Source: an uncultured Alphaproteobacteria bacterium (lineage in GTDB: Bacteria; Pseudomonadota; Alphaproteobacteria; Rhizobiales; Rhizobiaceae). From it: a DNA stretch of 64,000 nucleotides. The notes under the pieces are model-generated. The model was not told where the DNA came from. It saw only the letters and a list, made by a program, of their open reading frames with translations, and did no database searches. The DNA is taken from NCBI GenBank assembly GCA_929200315.1, contig CAKMZB010000006.1:165602-229601 (forward strand). The letters are read 5' to 3'. Every line of letters starts with the position of its first letter. Positions within the stretch are counted from its first letter, which is position 1. A program made the position numbers and the translations under genes. This document shows positions 9,764 to 18,386 of this stretch, in pieces.

Positions 9764-10680
9764 TGGGCGCCCACCACAACCATAGCGGCCCGCACAACCA
9801 CGCCCACGGCGCTTCAGAAAAGGCCGTGCTGTTTGCAGCTGCGCTGACCGGTTCCTTCATGTTGGCGGAAATTACCGGCGGGCTGATCTCCGGTTCCCTC
9901 GCCCTGCTTGCCGATGCCGGGCATATGCTCACGGACTTCGCGGCCCTTTCCCTCGCCTATGTCGGCTTTCGTCTTGCCCGCCGCCCGGCAGACGGAAAAC
10001 GCTCTTACGGATTTGACCGCTTTTCTGTCCTTGTTGCCTTCGTCAACGGGATCGCGCTTTTCGCCATTGCGGGCTGGATTGTGGTTGAAGCGATCGAGCG
10101 CATTACAACGCCCGTCGAAGTCCTCTCCGGCACCATGCTGATTATCGCCTGCCTCGGGCTGGTGGTGAATATCGCCGTTTTCTGGGTGCTTTCACGCGGC
10201 GACACCCAACAATTGAACATGCGAGCCGCCCTCTTACACGTGTTGGGAGACCTTCTCGGCTCCGTCGCTGCCATCATCGCTGCGCTCATCATCATGGCTA
10301 CAGGATGGTTGCCGATCGACCCGATCCTTTCAGTTCTGGTTGCGCTGATTATCCTGCGTTCAGCCTGGTACGTGGTGCATGACAGCGCCAATGTCTTGTT
10401 GGAAGGAACACCCAAAGGCATCGAAACCGAGGCCGTGCGTGACAGCATCATGGGCCTGCCTTTCGTCATTGATGTTCACCACGTCCACGCCTGGTCGATT
10501 AGCGAAGAACGGCCGATGGTGACACTTCACGCACAATGCAACGAAGACATTGCAGTGGGAGATGCGGTACGTGCCATCAAGGCGCGGCTTTCCGAGCGCT
10601 TCCACCTCGACCACGCCACGGTGGAGATTGAATACGGTGCCTGTGCTGATGCGGGTTCGGCCTGCGGGGAGGCCGCATGA
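9763..10680 (+). CDS. cation diffusion facilitator (CDF) metal efflux transporter
   Basis: Proton-driven efflux of Zn2+ or a similar divalent cation across the inner membrane. The 305 residues begin with a His-rich tail (HHNHSGPHNHAHG). About six membrane helices follow, with the two CDF metal-site motifs HMLTD (helix 2) and HVLGD (helix 5), then a cytoplasmic domain ending near residue 290 with HLDHATVEIE. It fits the ZitB/CzcD branch. The unusual point is its place: it sits inside the yej operon, overlapping yejE by 1 base and yejF by 4, so it must be co-expressed with the importer. An in-frame GTG at 9760 is an alternative start. Confidence 0.93.
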   Translation: MGAHHNHSGPHNHAHGASEKAVLFAAALTGSFMLAEITGGLISGSLALLADAGHMLTDFAALSLAYVGFRLARRPADGKRSYGFDRFSVLVAFVNGIALFAIAGWIVVEAIERITTPVEVLSGTMLIIACLGLVVNIAVFWVLSRGDTQQLNMRAALLHVLGDLLGSVAAIIAALIIMATGWLPIDPILSVLVALIILRSAWYVVHDSANVLLEGTPKGIETEAVRDSIMGLPFVIDVHHVHAWSISEERPMVTLHAQCNEDIAVGDAVRAIKARLSERFHLDHATVEIEYGACADAGSACGEAA

Positions 10681-12305
10681 GCGAGAAACTCCTTCAGGTG
10701 CAAGACCTTTCCGTCGCGTTCACCCAGGGCGGCCAGACGACAACGGCTGTCGATCATATTTCCTTCGACATCGACAAGGGCGAGACTGTTGCGCTGGTGG
10801 GGGAATCCGGTTCCGGAAAATCCGTCTCTGCTCTTTCGGTGCTGAAGCTGCTGCCCTACCCGCCGGCCTCCCATCCTTCGGGCAAAATTTTCTTCAACGG
10901 CGAAGACCTGCTTGACGCCGATGAGCGCGACCTGCGCCGGGTGCGCGGTGATGACATCACCATGATTTTCCAGGAGCCCATGACCTCCCTCAACCCGCTG
11001 CACACGATCGAGCAGCAGGTCGGCGAGATTATGCATTTGCATCTGGACGTCGATGGCGAAACGATCCGCGACCGTGTCGTGGCATTGCTGCATCAAGTCG
11101 GCATTCGCGAACCGGAAAAACGCCTTGGCGCCTATCCGCACCAGCTCTCCGGCGGCCAACGCCAGCGGGTGATGATTGCAATGGCTTTGGCGAACGAACC
11201 CAAGCTTCTGATCGCGGACGAGCCAACCACCGCGCTTGATGTGACGGTGCAGGCGCAGATTTTAGAATTGCTGAATGAGCTAAAGGCGAAGTCCGGTCTC
11301 TCCATGCTCTTCATCACCCATGACCTTGGGATCGTGCGCAAATTTGCCGACCGGGTTTGCGTGATGACCAAGGGCAAGATTGTCGAACAGGGACCGACTG
11401 CGGAGATCTTTGACAATCCCCAGCACGACTACACCAAGCACCTTCTCGCCGCCGAACCCAAGGGCAACCCGCCCCCCGCCGACGAAACCGCGCCGGTGGT
11501 GATTGAGGGTGAAGACGTGAAGGTCTGGTTTCCCATTAAGGCCGGTTTCATGCGCCGCACGGTGGACCATGTGAAGGCCGTCGACGGCATCGACGTGACA
11601 TTGCGCGCAGGCCAGACGCTCGGCGTCGTCGGCGAATCCGGCTCCGGCAAGACAACCCTTGGCCTCGCGCTCACCCGCATGATTTCCAGTGAGGGGCGTA
11701 TCGCTTTTGTGGGGCAGGATATCGGCCAGCGCAGCTTCAAGCAGATGAAGCCGCTGCGGTCTGAGATGCAGATTGTTTTTCAGGACCCCTATGGCTCCCT
11801 CTCCCCGCGCATGAGCGTTGCTGAGATCATCGCCGAGGGCTTGAGCATTCATAGGCCGCACATGTCAGCAGAGGAGCGCGACCGCGTGGTGGCCGATGTG
11901 CTGACGGAAGTCGGCCTCGACGCGGCAACGCGGCATCGCTACCCACACGAGTTTTCCGGCGGCCAGCGCCAGCGGATGGCCATCGCCCGCGCCATGGTGC
12001 TGGAGCCGAAATTCGTCATGCTGGACGAACCGACCTCGGCGCTCGACATGTCCGTGCAGGCGCAGGTCGTGGAGTTGCTGCTGCGCCTCCAGCGCGACCG
12101 CAATCTCGCCTACCTCTTCATCAGCCATGATTTGAAAGTCGTGCGCGCGCTCGCCAACGACGTCATCGTGATGCGCGGAGGCCGAGTGGTGGAAAGCGGC
12201 CCGTCTGAGCAGATTTTCGACAACCCGCAGACCGATTACACCAAGGCTCTGATGGCCGCCGCCTTCAACATGGAAACAGCAGATGCCGGCGTGGTGAGCG
12301 AATAG
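10677..12305 (+). CDS. yejF: peptide ABC transporter, double ATP-binding protein
   Basis: Cytoplasmic ATPase that drives the Yej permease. The 542 residues hold two fused ABC domains. The first has Walker [13 protein letters not shown], signature LSGGQRQRV and Walker B LLIADEPT. The second has [21 protein letters not shown] and FVMLDEPT. Each is followed by an oligopeptide-type C-terminal region ([26 protein letters not shown]). This fused layout is specific to YejF. It overlaps the CDF gene by ATGA. Confidence 0.96.
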   Translation: MSEKLLQVQDLSVAFTQGGQTTTAVDHISFDIDKGETVALVGESGSGKSVSALSVLKLLPYPPASHPSGKIFFNGEDLLDADERDLRRVRGDDITMIFQEPMTSLNPLHTIEQQVGEIMHLHLDVDGETIRDRVVALLHQVGIREPEKRLGAYPHQLSGGQRQRVMIAMALANEPKLLIADEPTTALDVTVQAQILELLNELKAKSGLSMLFITHDLGIVRKFADRVCVMTKGKIVEQGPTAEIFDNPQHDYTKHLLAAEPKGNPPPADETAPVVIEGEDVKVWFPIKAGFMRRTVDHVKAVDGIDVTLRAGQTLGVVGESGSGKTTLGLALTRMISSEGRIAFVGQDIGQRSFKQMKPLRSEMQIVFQDPYGSLSPRMSVAEIIAEGLSIHRPHMSAEERDRVVADVLTEVGLDAATRHRYPHEFSGGQRQRMAIARAMVLEPKFVMLDEPTSALDMSVQAQVVELLLRLQRDRNLAYLFISHDLKVVRALANDVIVMRGGRVVESGPSEQIFDNPQTDYTKALMAAAFNMETADAGVVSE

Positions 12306-12332
12306 CCGCCTTAACGAGCGTAAGGAGGCCCC

Positions 12333-13292
12333 GTGGCCGAACCGACCAAACCATCCATCCTCGTCACCATCGGCAAGGGCACCGGCGTCGAGCATGAAAG
12401 CGAGACGGCGGCAAAGCTCTTCCAGATGGCTTTTCCAGACCGGGAGGTTGTGACCGAGCCTTCCCCCGGCGTTGGCTACGCCATCACGTGGCACCCGCCG
12501 CTCGGCCTGTTGGCCCAATGCGAAAACTTGCAGGCAATTTTCTCCCTCGGCGCGGGGGTGGATCATGTGCTGCGCGATCCCGACCTGCCGGATGTGCCGT
12601 TGGTGCGTTTTGTTGACCCAACACTGACATCGCGCATGGTTGAGTGGGTGGTGTGGCAGGTCTTCAACCACCAGCGCCGCGCGGCGCAGTATGCGCAATT
12701 GCAGCACGAGGGGACGTGGAAAGAGCTGACGTCACCACCAGCTGAGGACCTCGCCATCGGCATTATGGGTTTTGGCAAATTGGGGCAGGCTGCCGCCAAG
12801 GCTCTGCTGCCGTTTGGCTTCAAGATCAACGCCTGGTCCCGTTCCGGGCGTACAATGGATGGCGTGACGGCTTACGATGCGGAAGGGCTGGATGCCTTCC
12901 TTGCCGCCACCAACATAGCGGTCAGTCTGCTGCCCGCGACGGCGGAGACGAAGGGCATCATCAACACCGACCTCATCGGCAAGCTTAAAAAGCGCGGGCC
13001 GCTTGGAGGGCCGGTCGTCTTGAACGCCGGGCGTGGCGACAGCCAGGTCAGCGCAGACATTGATGCAGCCTTGCGCGACGGCCGTCTCGGCGGCGCGTCG
13101 CTTGATGTGTTCGAGACCGAACCGCTTCCCGCTGATAATCCGCTCTGGACCGCCCCCAATTGCATCATCACCCCCCACGCCGCCGCCGTCACCGACCCAC
13201 GCGCACTAGCCATGTATATCCGCCGCCAGGTGGATGCGGTGGAGGCAGGCAAGGAATTGGAAAACGTCGTGGATCGCGGACGCGGCTACTAA
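12333..13292 (+). CDS. D-2-hydroxyacid dehydrogenase (GhrA-like glyoxylate/hydroxypyruvate reductase)
   Basis: NAD(P)H-dependent reduction of 2-keto acids such as glyoxylate or hydroxypyruvate is likely. The 319 residues show the coenzyme motif GIMGFGKLGQAAA (about 147-159). The family catalytic residues are Arg in NAGRGDS, Glu in FETEPLP and His in ITPHAAA. The partial substrate domain (SLGAGVDHVL) matches the GhrA subgroup. The GTG start follows a strong AAGGAGG. It lies 27 bases after yejF on the same strand and may share its transcript, though a functional link is not evident. Confidence 0.87.
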   Translation: MAEPTKPSILVTIGKGTGVEHESETAAKLFQMAFPDREVVTEPSPGVGYAITWHPPLGLLAQCENLQAIFSLGAGVDHVLRDPDLPDVPLVRFVDPTLTSRMVEWVVWQVFNHQRRAAQYAQLQHEGTWKELTSPPAEDLAIGIMGFGKLGQAAAKALLPFGFKINAWSRSGRTMDGVTAYDAEGLDAFLAATNIAVSLLPATAETKGIINTDLIGKLKKRGPLGGPVVLNAGRGDSQVSADIDAALRDGRLGGASLDVFETEPLPADNPLWTAPNCIITPHAAAVTDPRALAMYIRRQVDAVEAGKELENVVDRGRGY

Positions 13293-13305
13293 GGCAATTG
13301 CAACA

Positions 13306-13325
13306 AGGCGGCCAAACGGCCGCCT
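13306..13325. terminator. hairpin between converging genes
   Basis: Perfect 8-bp G+C-rich stem (AGGCGGCC / GGCCGCCT) with an AAAC loop, between the stop of the hydroxyacid dehydrogenase and the convergent ybaB stop. It has no T-run but is well placed as a bidirectional end signal. Confidence 0.4.
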
Positions 13326-13382
13326 GACACCCCTGCGTCGCGCCAGCGCGAGCTGCAGGCTACAAGGCCGAAAGCGTGAGCT

Positions 13383-13706
13383 CTAAAAAGGCATCTTGAA
13401 ACCGGGCGGGATGGGCAGGCCCGCCGTTAGTTCTTGTGTCTTTTCCTGCGTCATCCGCTCGCTCGCCTCGCGCGCCATAGCGTGAGCAGCGATGAGGAGA
13501 TCTTCGAGCACCTCTTTTTCATCAGGCACGAGGAGGCTTGCGTCGATCTCAACGCCCTTCATCGCCCCCTTGCCGGAAAGACGGACGATGACAAGGCCGC
13601 CACCAGCGGTGCCTTCAACTTCCGCCTCTTCGAGCTCGGTCTGCAGGGAAGCCATTTTCTCCTGCATTTCCTTAACCTTGCCCATCATGCCCATGATGTC
13701 TTTCAT
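13383..13706 (-). CDS. ybaB: YbaB/EbfC nucleoid-associated protein
   Basis: Small dimeric DNA-binding protein of 107 residues. The N-terminal methionine- and lysine-rich helix (MKDIMGMMGKVKEMQEKM), the VRLSGKGAMKGVEID strand region and the C-terminal GLPIPPGFKMPF are diagnostic. It lies 12 bases after dnaX on the same strand, the common dnaX-ybaB pairing. The usual third member, recR, does not follow; a convergent dehydrogenase does. Confidence 0.96.
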   Translation of the reverse strand: MKDIMGMMGKVKEMQEKMASLQTELEEAEVEGTAGGGLVIVRLSGKGAMKGVEIDASLLVPDEKEVLEDLLIAAHAMAREASERMTQEKTQELTAGLPIPPGFKMPF

Positions 13707-13718
13707 CGTGCCTGTTCC

Positions 13719-15605
13719 TTAACTGTCATCTTCGAAATCCGGGTTCTCGAGCGCAGCTTCTGCGGCATCCGCGCTGTCGAGACCGCTCTCGGTGTCATCA
13801 TCTGCATGGTTGCGCACTTCAAGAATGGTGGATTTGGGGAAGGTGGAAAGCACCGCTGCGACCACCGGATCGGCTTCAGCCTGCCGGATGGATTCGCTCC
13901 GTTCGGCCTCTTCTAAGTCTTTCAGCGAACCGGACCCACCACCCTCTTCCTCCACCACCCGATGGCGCTTGCCGGTCCAGCGGCGCAACCGCTCAGCAAT
14001 GTCATTGCGCAAAGAGGGCATCGAGCCGCCAACGGGGGAAAAAATGAAAACGCCTTCAGCCTCATCGGTCGCCGGCTCGAAGCGGATGGGTGAAACGTGG
14101 TTGCGCAGAGCCAGCTTGAACTGGATGTCGCGCTTGTCTTCAGCAAGGCGCAGCATGTCTTCAAAACTGGCAACGCTGTCATGGACCGGCGCGAGAACCG
14201 CAGGAGGCGGAAGACCTTCCAAACCGATGTCATCTGGCGTCGGAGCGGGTTCGATGTCCGGCTCTGCGGGTTCGGCATGTGCGTTGTCGATCACCAACAT
14301 CGGCGCATTGCCGCCAGCAGCCATGCGCATGGCAGAACCACTGCCGCCACTTCCGCTCGGCATGGATGTGCCAACAGCCGTCGCGCCACCGCCGGAAGAC
14401 TGCACAGAACCGCCTCCCCCGCCAGAAGGCGGCAATGTGCCGTCCTTGATCTGCCGCAGCACGTCATCCGGCGTCGGGAGATCAGCGGCGTGGGTGAGGC
14501 GCACCAGCACCATGTCTGCTGCTGCCAACGGCTGGGAGGCTGCTTCAACTTCGCCAATGCCTTTCAGCAGCATCTGCCAGGCGCGTCCGAGAATGCGGGG
14601 GGACAATTGCTCAGCAAATTCCGGCCCACGGGTCTTCTCATCCGGGGTCAGCGAAGGGTCATCCACCGCGCCTTTGACAAAGCGCAAGCGCGTGACGAAA
14701 TGGGTGAAGGCGGCCAGATCACGGAGCACCGTCGCCGGTTCAGCGCCCGTGTCATACTGCTCTTTCAACTCACTGAGGGCAGCCGCAATATCGCCCTTCA
14801 TGACATGCTCAAAAAGATCGATCGTGCGGGCGCGATCAGCAAGCCCGAGCATGGAGCGTACACCGTCTGCCACCACCGGCCCGGTTGCATGGGCGATGGC
14901 TTGGTCGAAGAGTGACAGCGCATCGCGCACCGAGCCTTCCCCGGCCCGGGCAATCATGGCGAGTGCGTCGTCTTCCGCCTCAATTTTCTCGCTCGCAGCG
15001 ATGCCCTTTAGATGCTCTGCCAGCTCCGATGTCTCAATGCGGCGCAGATCAAAGCGCTGACAACGCGACAGGATCGTCACCGGCACCTTGTTGATCTCAG
15101 TGGTGGCGAAGATGAATTTCACATGGGGTGGCGGTTCTTCCAGCGTCTTTAAGAGGGCGTTGAAAGCCTCCTTGGTGAGCATGTGCACTTCATCGAGAAT
15201 ATAGACCTTAAACCGCGCCGAGACCGGCTTGTAGCGGAGCGACGCGTTGATCTCACGGGCATCATCAATGCCGCGGTTGGAGGCCGCGTCCATCTCCACC
15301 ACGTCGACATGGCTGCCCTCCATGATCGCCTGGCAGTGGATGCCGGGCTCAGCAAGATCGAGCGTCGGCTCGGTGACTGTATCGGTCTCATAATTGAGCG
15401 CACGGGCGAGAATACGAGCCGTGGTCGTCTTGCCGACACCGCGCACGCCGGTGAGCATATAGGCCTGCGCAATCCGCCCGGTCTGGAAGGCATTGCGCAG
15501 GGTGCGCACCATGGGCTCCTGGCCGATCAGATCATCAAAGGTCGAGGGACGGTATTTGCGGGCAAGGACGCGGTATTCAGAAGCTTTGCCAGGCTCTTCG
15601 CTCAT
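13719..15605 (-). CDS. dnaX: DNA polymerase III subunits tau/gamma
   Basis: Clamp-loader ATPase of the replisome, 628 residues. It has an AAA+ domain with Walker A (TGVRGVGKTTTARI) and Walker B with the sensor-type motif DEVHMLTKEAFNALLKTLEEP. A collar region, a Gly/Ser-rich linker (about residues 390-430) and a C-terminal polymerase-binding part follow. The zinc-ribbon cysteines of the E. coli protein are mostly gone; only one Cys remains in GIHCQAIMEG. The ATG at 15605 is chosen because the protein then starts just before EYRVLARKYRPSTFDDLIGQ. The longer reading frame to 15926 would run through the SRP RNA gene. No obvious A-run slippery site for gamma production was seen. Confidence 0.95.
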   Translation of the reverse strand: MSEEPGKASEYRVLARKYRPSTFDDLIGQEPMVRTLRNAFQTGRIAQAYMLTGVRGVGKTTTARILARALNYETDTVTEPTLDLAEPGIHCQAIMEGSHVDVVEMDAASNRGIDDAREINASLRYKPVSARFKVYILDEVHMLTKEAFNALLKTLEEPPPHVKFIFATTEINKVPVTILSRCQRFDLRRIETSELAEHLKGIAASEKIEAEDDALAMIARAGEGSVRDALSLFDQAIAHATGPVVADGVRSMLGLADRARTIDLFEHVMKGDIAAALSELKEQYDTGAEPATVLRDLAAFTHFVTRLRFVKGAVDDPSLTPDEKTRGPEFAEQLSPRILGRAWQMLLKGIGEVEAASQPLAAADMVLVRLTHAADLPTPDDVLRQIKDGTLPPSGGGGGSVQSSGGGATAVGTSMPSGSGGSGSAMRMAAGGNAPMLVIDNAHAEPAEPDIEPAPTPDDIGLEGLPPPAVLAPVHDSVASFEDMLRLAEDKRDIQFKLALRNHVSPIRFEPATDEAEGVFIFSPVGGSMPSLRNDIAERLRRWTGKRHRVVEEEGGGSGSLKDLEEAERSESIRQAEADPVVAAVLSTFPKSTILEVRNHADDDTESGLDSADAAEAALENPDFEDDS

Positions 15606-15636
15606 CTGATCTGGAAACTCCAAAACCCGTGTCGCG

Positions 15637-15657
15637 CAAAACAGCTCGGCTGTTTTG
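15637..15657. terminator. inverted repeat between ffs and dnaX
   Basis: Perfect 9-bp arms (CAAAACAGC / GCTGTTTTG) around a 3-base loop, 32 bases upstream of the dnaX start. The A-run and T-run lie inside the stem, so it could work as a weak terminator or attenuator ahead of dnaX. Confidence 0.4.
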
Positions 15658-15678
15658 GGTGGACAGACCCGGGCACAG

Positions 15679-15718
15679 AAAAACCGAGCGCTGCCCCAAT
15701 ACGCCAGAACAGGCAGCG
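15679..15718 (-). terminator. likely intrinsic terminator of ffs
   Basis: Read on the minus strand, a 7-bp stem (CGCTGCC / GGCAGCG) with a 16-base loop is followed by CTCGG and a run of five T. It starts 6 bases past the paired 3' end of the SRP RNA. Confidence 0.5.
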
Positions 15719-15724
15719 TGAGGT

Positions 15725-15825
15725 GGAAGACTGGCTTAGCGTGACCCGTGCCGGAATCTCGTTGGGGCTGCTTCGTTCCCGATCTGACCCGGTTGGCGAG
15801 TGGCACGTCCACAAACCAGCCTTCC
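15725..15825 (-). ncRNA. ffs: signal recognition particle RNA (4.5S RNA)
   Basis: RNA scaffold that binds Ffh to target nascent membrane proteins. About 101 nt form one long hairpin. The outer arms GGAAG / CTTCC and GCTGG / CCAG close it. Inner pairs GTGCC / GGCAC, CTCG / CGAG and GGG / CCC follow. The apical part is GGGTCAG-ATCG-GGAA-CGAAGCAGCCC, with the conserved GGAA tetraloop and the GAAGCAGCC strand of the Ffh-binding site. The closing pairs differ from the common GTCC-GGAA-GGAA form but keep pairing. Location directly upstream of dnaX on the same strand is also seen in other alphaproteobacteria. Exact ends are inferred from pairing. Confidence 0.88.
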
Positions 15826-15833
15826 AAATTCAC

Positions 15834-15862
15834 CATATCATGGCGAAAGGGGGCCAATGCAA
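15834..15862 (-). promoter_or_regulatory. candidate sigma-70 promoter of ffs
   Basis: On the minus strand, TTGCAT (-35, 15862-15857) is spaced 16-17 bases from TGATAT/GATATG (-10, ending at 15834-15835). The predicted start falls about 8 bases on, at the first paired bases of the SRP RNA. Confidence 0.5.
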
Positions 15863-15919
15863 GCTCCCATTGACTTATGATGGGGCGCACGAGGCAAAAA
15901 CCTGTGCTAGGGCGGCGCC

Positions 15920-16357
15920 ATGACACAAGATCCTACCTTCAAACTTGACCCCCGCCTTGCCGAAACCACTTTTGACTGGGGCCTTGCCGCACCAGGCCTG
16001 AACCTGCGGTTGGTGAATGATTCCCGCTGGCCCTGGCTCCTGTTGGTGCCGCAACAGGCCGATGTGGTGGAGTTGGACGACCTTTCCCCATCAGCTTTGG
16101 CAATATTAACAAAGCAGGCCGCCATTCTCGCTGCTGCTCTGCGGACGGTAACGGGGGCTCCCAAAACCAATATCGCCTCGCTGGGCAATGTGGTGAACCA
16201 GTTTCACCTCCACATTATCGCCCGCAAACCCGACGATCTGGCCGGAGCAGGACCGGTCTGGGGCCATGGAGCGGCTGTGCCTTATGAGGCCGGCGCGGCA
16301 GATGTCCTGCATCAGGCGCTGCTTGGGGAAATTTCGCCGGTTGGAGAAACCACATGA
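15920..16357 (+). CDS. HIT-family hydrolase/transferase
   Basis: Histidine-triad superfamily protein of 145 residues; members hydrolyse or transfer nucleotide phosphoramidates and dinucleotides. The motif is NQFHLHIIARKPDD (about residues 93-106): the two central histidines are kept and Gln stands where the first His of classical HIT proteins lies, a form common in this bacterial subgroup. It overlaps nudC by ATGA, so the two nucleotide-processing enzymes are coupled. It starts 94 bases from the divergent SRP RNA. The substrate is unknown. Confidence 0.85.
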   Translation: MTQDPTFKLDPRLAETTFDWGLAAPGLNLRLVNDSRWPWLLLVPQQADVVELDDLSPSALAILTKQAAILAAALRTVTGAPKTNIASLGNVVNQFHLHIIARKPDDLAGAGPVWGHGAAVPYEAGAADVLHQALLGEISPVGETT

Positions 16358-17322
16358 CCCGCCCGTTTCTGGCCGCCGATTTTGTGGCGGAAGAGGTTTC
16401 CGCCCGCACCGGCTTTGCCGGAAACCGGCTCGACCGGCTCGCAGAAGCACGGGATGAAAGCACCATGCCAGCGGCGCTCGCCCATGGGGAAGCCCGCGGC
16501 TACGGTATCGCGCGGGGGCGGTTGGTTGTGGACTTTTCAGAAAGTCCACGCGGGTTGATTCCATTGCCGGAACTGCAGCAGCTTCAACCAAAAGCCGACC
16601 GCGCTGTGCTGCTCGGCTTCGACGGAGACGCTCCGCGCCTTGCCGTGCCCGTCGCGGCCGATCCTGACAATCTGCCCGCGCCCTACAAGGCCGTCGACTT
16701 CCGCTCCCTCGCGATCCAGGGCCTGTTGCCCGCCGATGAGCTTGGCCAGGTGGCGCAGGCGGGTAGCCTGCTCAACTGGCATTCTTCTGCGCGCTTTTGC
16801 GGTCGTTGCGGCTCACCAACAGAATTGCGTGATGCGGGGGCGAAACGCCATTGCCCCTCCTGCGAACGCGATCAATTTCCCCGTACCGACCCTGTCGTCA
16901 TCATGCTGATTGTCTCACCGGACGGGGAGCAATGCCTGCTTGGCCGCTCGCCGCACTTTCCGCCCGGCATGGTGTCAGCGCTTGCCGGGTTTGTAGAAGC
17001 CGGGGAAACGTTGGAAATGGCGGTTCGACGAGAAACTTTTGAGGAAGCAGGCATTCGCATTGGCGACGTGTCTTACCATGCGAGCCAACCCTGGCCCTTC
17101 CCCCACACGCTGATGATCGGCTGTATGGGACGGGCGATGGAGACGGGCATTGTGCGTGATGAGGCAGAGCTTGAGGCCTGCGACTGGTACTCGCGTGAGC
17201 AGGTGCTGGAGGTCTTTGCACAGAGCAATGCGCCGGGCGAGGGTGAACTTTCCCTGCCCTTCCCTATGGCCATCGCACACACGCTGATCCGCGATTGGGC
17301 GGAAGGCCGCGCAAGCCTTTAG
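16354..17322 (+). CDS. nudC: NAD(H) pyrophosphatase / RNA deNADding Nudix enzyme
   Basis: Hydrolyses NADH to NMNH and AMP and, in E. coli, removes NAD caps from RNA. The 322 residues contain an N-terminal domain, a zinc ribbon with Cys-149, Cys-152, Cys-167 and Cys-170, and the Nudix box at about 212-234 (GX5EX7REX2EEXG complete). The NADH-specificity signature SQPWPFP is at 244-250. It is coupled to the HIT gene by a 4-base overlap, and its stop overlaps the convergent FAD oxidoreductase stop. Confidence 0.96.
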   Translation: MTRPFLAADFVAEEVSARTGFAGNRLDRLAEARDESTMPAALAHGEARGYGIARGRLVVDFSESPRGLIPLPELQQLQPKADRAVLLGFDGDAPRLAVPVAADPDNLPAPYKAVDFRSLAIQGLLPADELGQVAQAGSLLNWHSSARFCGRCGSPTELRDAGAKRHCPSCERDQFPRTDPVVIMLIVSPDGEQCLLGRSPHFPPGMVSALAGFVEAGETLEMAVRRETFEEAGIRIGDVSYHASQPWPFPHTLMIGCMGRAMETGIVRDEAELEACDWYSREQVLEVFAQSNAPGEGELSLPFPMAIAHTLIRDWAEGRASL

Positions 17323-18386
17323 GTTTGCAGCAGCTCAGCGACAGGACCTTCAGTCTCACCATCCAGAATGAATTGCGCCAGTGCAGACGCAAGAACCGGA
17401 ACACGCAGGAAGCCGGAGCCTGCATGACCAAGGCTCATGTGAAGACGCGGGTTCTGGCGCGAGCGACCGATGCAGAGGTTGCCATCAGCGGTCTTGGTGC
17501 GCAGCCCGGCATAGGTCGTGACAACGGGCGCATCAGCAAGAGCAGGCATGATTTTGGCTGCATTTGCACGTAGGTACCGGATCGTCTCATCTGAGACCGT
17601 GAGGTCAAAAACACCTCGATCATAGGTCGTGCCGACCAACATCGTCTCCCCCCGTGGCACCATGTTGCCGTTTTGATGCTTCACGAACATGGCGGGTGAT
17701 GTGGGCAGCACGGAGCGGTGGAAGACCAGATTAACACCCCGTACCGGATGGAGCCGTGGGATGTCGTCTGGAATGCCGTCGATGACGTTGATGCCAAGTC
17801 CGGCGGCGAGGAGAATGGCGTCTGCCCTAAACCGTTCACCGTCTGTGAAACGAAGCGTGCCTTCCTCAATGGCAACAACAGACCGGTTTTCATTGACCGC
17901 GATGCTGCGCTTGCGCAGCGCCTCCACCAAAGCCGCGCAGACCGCCGCGCCGTTGACGTAGCGCACGTCCGGCAAATGGGCCGCGGCAGCGATAGTATCA
18001 CCGAGGAGCGGCTCCATCTTTTGCGCCCGCGCTGGTGTCATCCGGCGAACAGGCCAATCCACGGCCTCCCGCGCCACTATATCGACCTCGAACCGCTCAA
18101 CATCTTCGGCAAGGGCTACACGCAATTGCCCGTCACTGCGCAGACCGACATCCATGCCGCTCGCTTCCGTCAACGCCGCCGCATAGGCGTCCCACGCCAC
18201 CACTGCCTGTTGCTCCAAGCGTCGCGTTGGTGTCTTGCCGAGCCGGGCTTCGAGATAAGACGTTGCCGCGCCGCTTGCTCCGCCCCCGGGCTTCGCCGCG
18301 TCAAAAACCGCGACCTCCGCTCCCGCTTTCGCCAACTCCCAGGCGACGGAAAGCCCGGCAATGCCCGCGCCGATGACCGCAATCAT
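17319..18386 (-). CDS. FAD-dependent oxidoreductase of the DAO family (MnmC oxidase domain-like or glycine oxidase-like)
   Basis: Amine-oxidising flavoprotein of 355 residues. FAD is bound by VIGAGIAGLSVAWELAKAG at the N-terminus and a C-terminal GHAGSGFLRVP motif; GASGAATSYLEARLGK follows the first site. It overlaps mnmD by 4 bases. The order methyltransferase then oxidase is the N-to-C order of fused E. coli MnmC. It may therefore remove the carboxymethyl group of cmnm5U in tRNA. A ThiO-type glycine oxidase is the alternative and sequence reading cannot decide. Confidence 0.8.
   Translation of the reverse strand: MIAVIGAGIAGLSVAWELAKAGAEVAVFDAAKPGGGASGAATSYLEARLGKTPTRRLEQQAVVAWDAYAAALTEASGMDVGLRSDGQLRVALAEDVERFEVDIVAREAVDWPVRRMTPARAQKMEPLLGDTIAAAAHLPDVRYVNGAAVCAALVEALRKRSIAVNENRSVVAIEEGTLRFTDGERFRADAILLAAGLGINVIDGIPDDIPRLHPVRGVNLVFHRSVLPTSPAMFVKHQNGNMVPRGETMLVGTTYDRGVFDLTVSDETIRYLRANAAKIMPALADAPVVTTYAGLRTKTADGNLCIGRSRQNPRLHMSLGHAGSGFLRVPVLASALAQFILDGETEGPVAELLQT

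Noticed and set aside
13792..15060. Plus-strand open frame of 422 codons
   Set aside because: Exactly antisense to dnaX, Ser/Arg-rich with no family motif.
13719..15605. Programmed frameshift for the gamma form of DnaX
   Set aside because: No A-run slippery heptamer with a following hairpin was seen; the Gly-rich linker is simply repetitive G+C-rich DNA.
15606..15926. N-terminal extension of DnaX to 15926
   Set aside because: It would translate the SRP RNA and its promoter; the conserved DnaX N-terminus begins at 15605.
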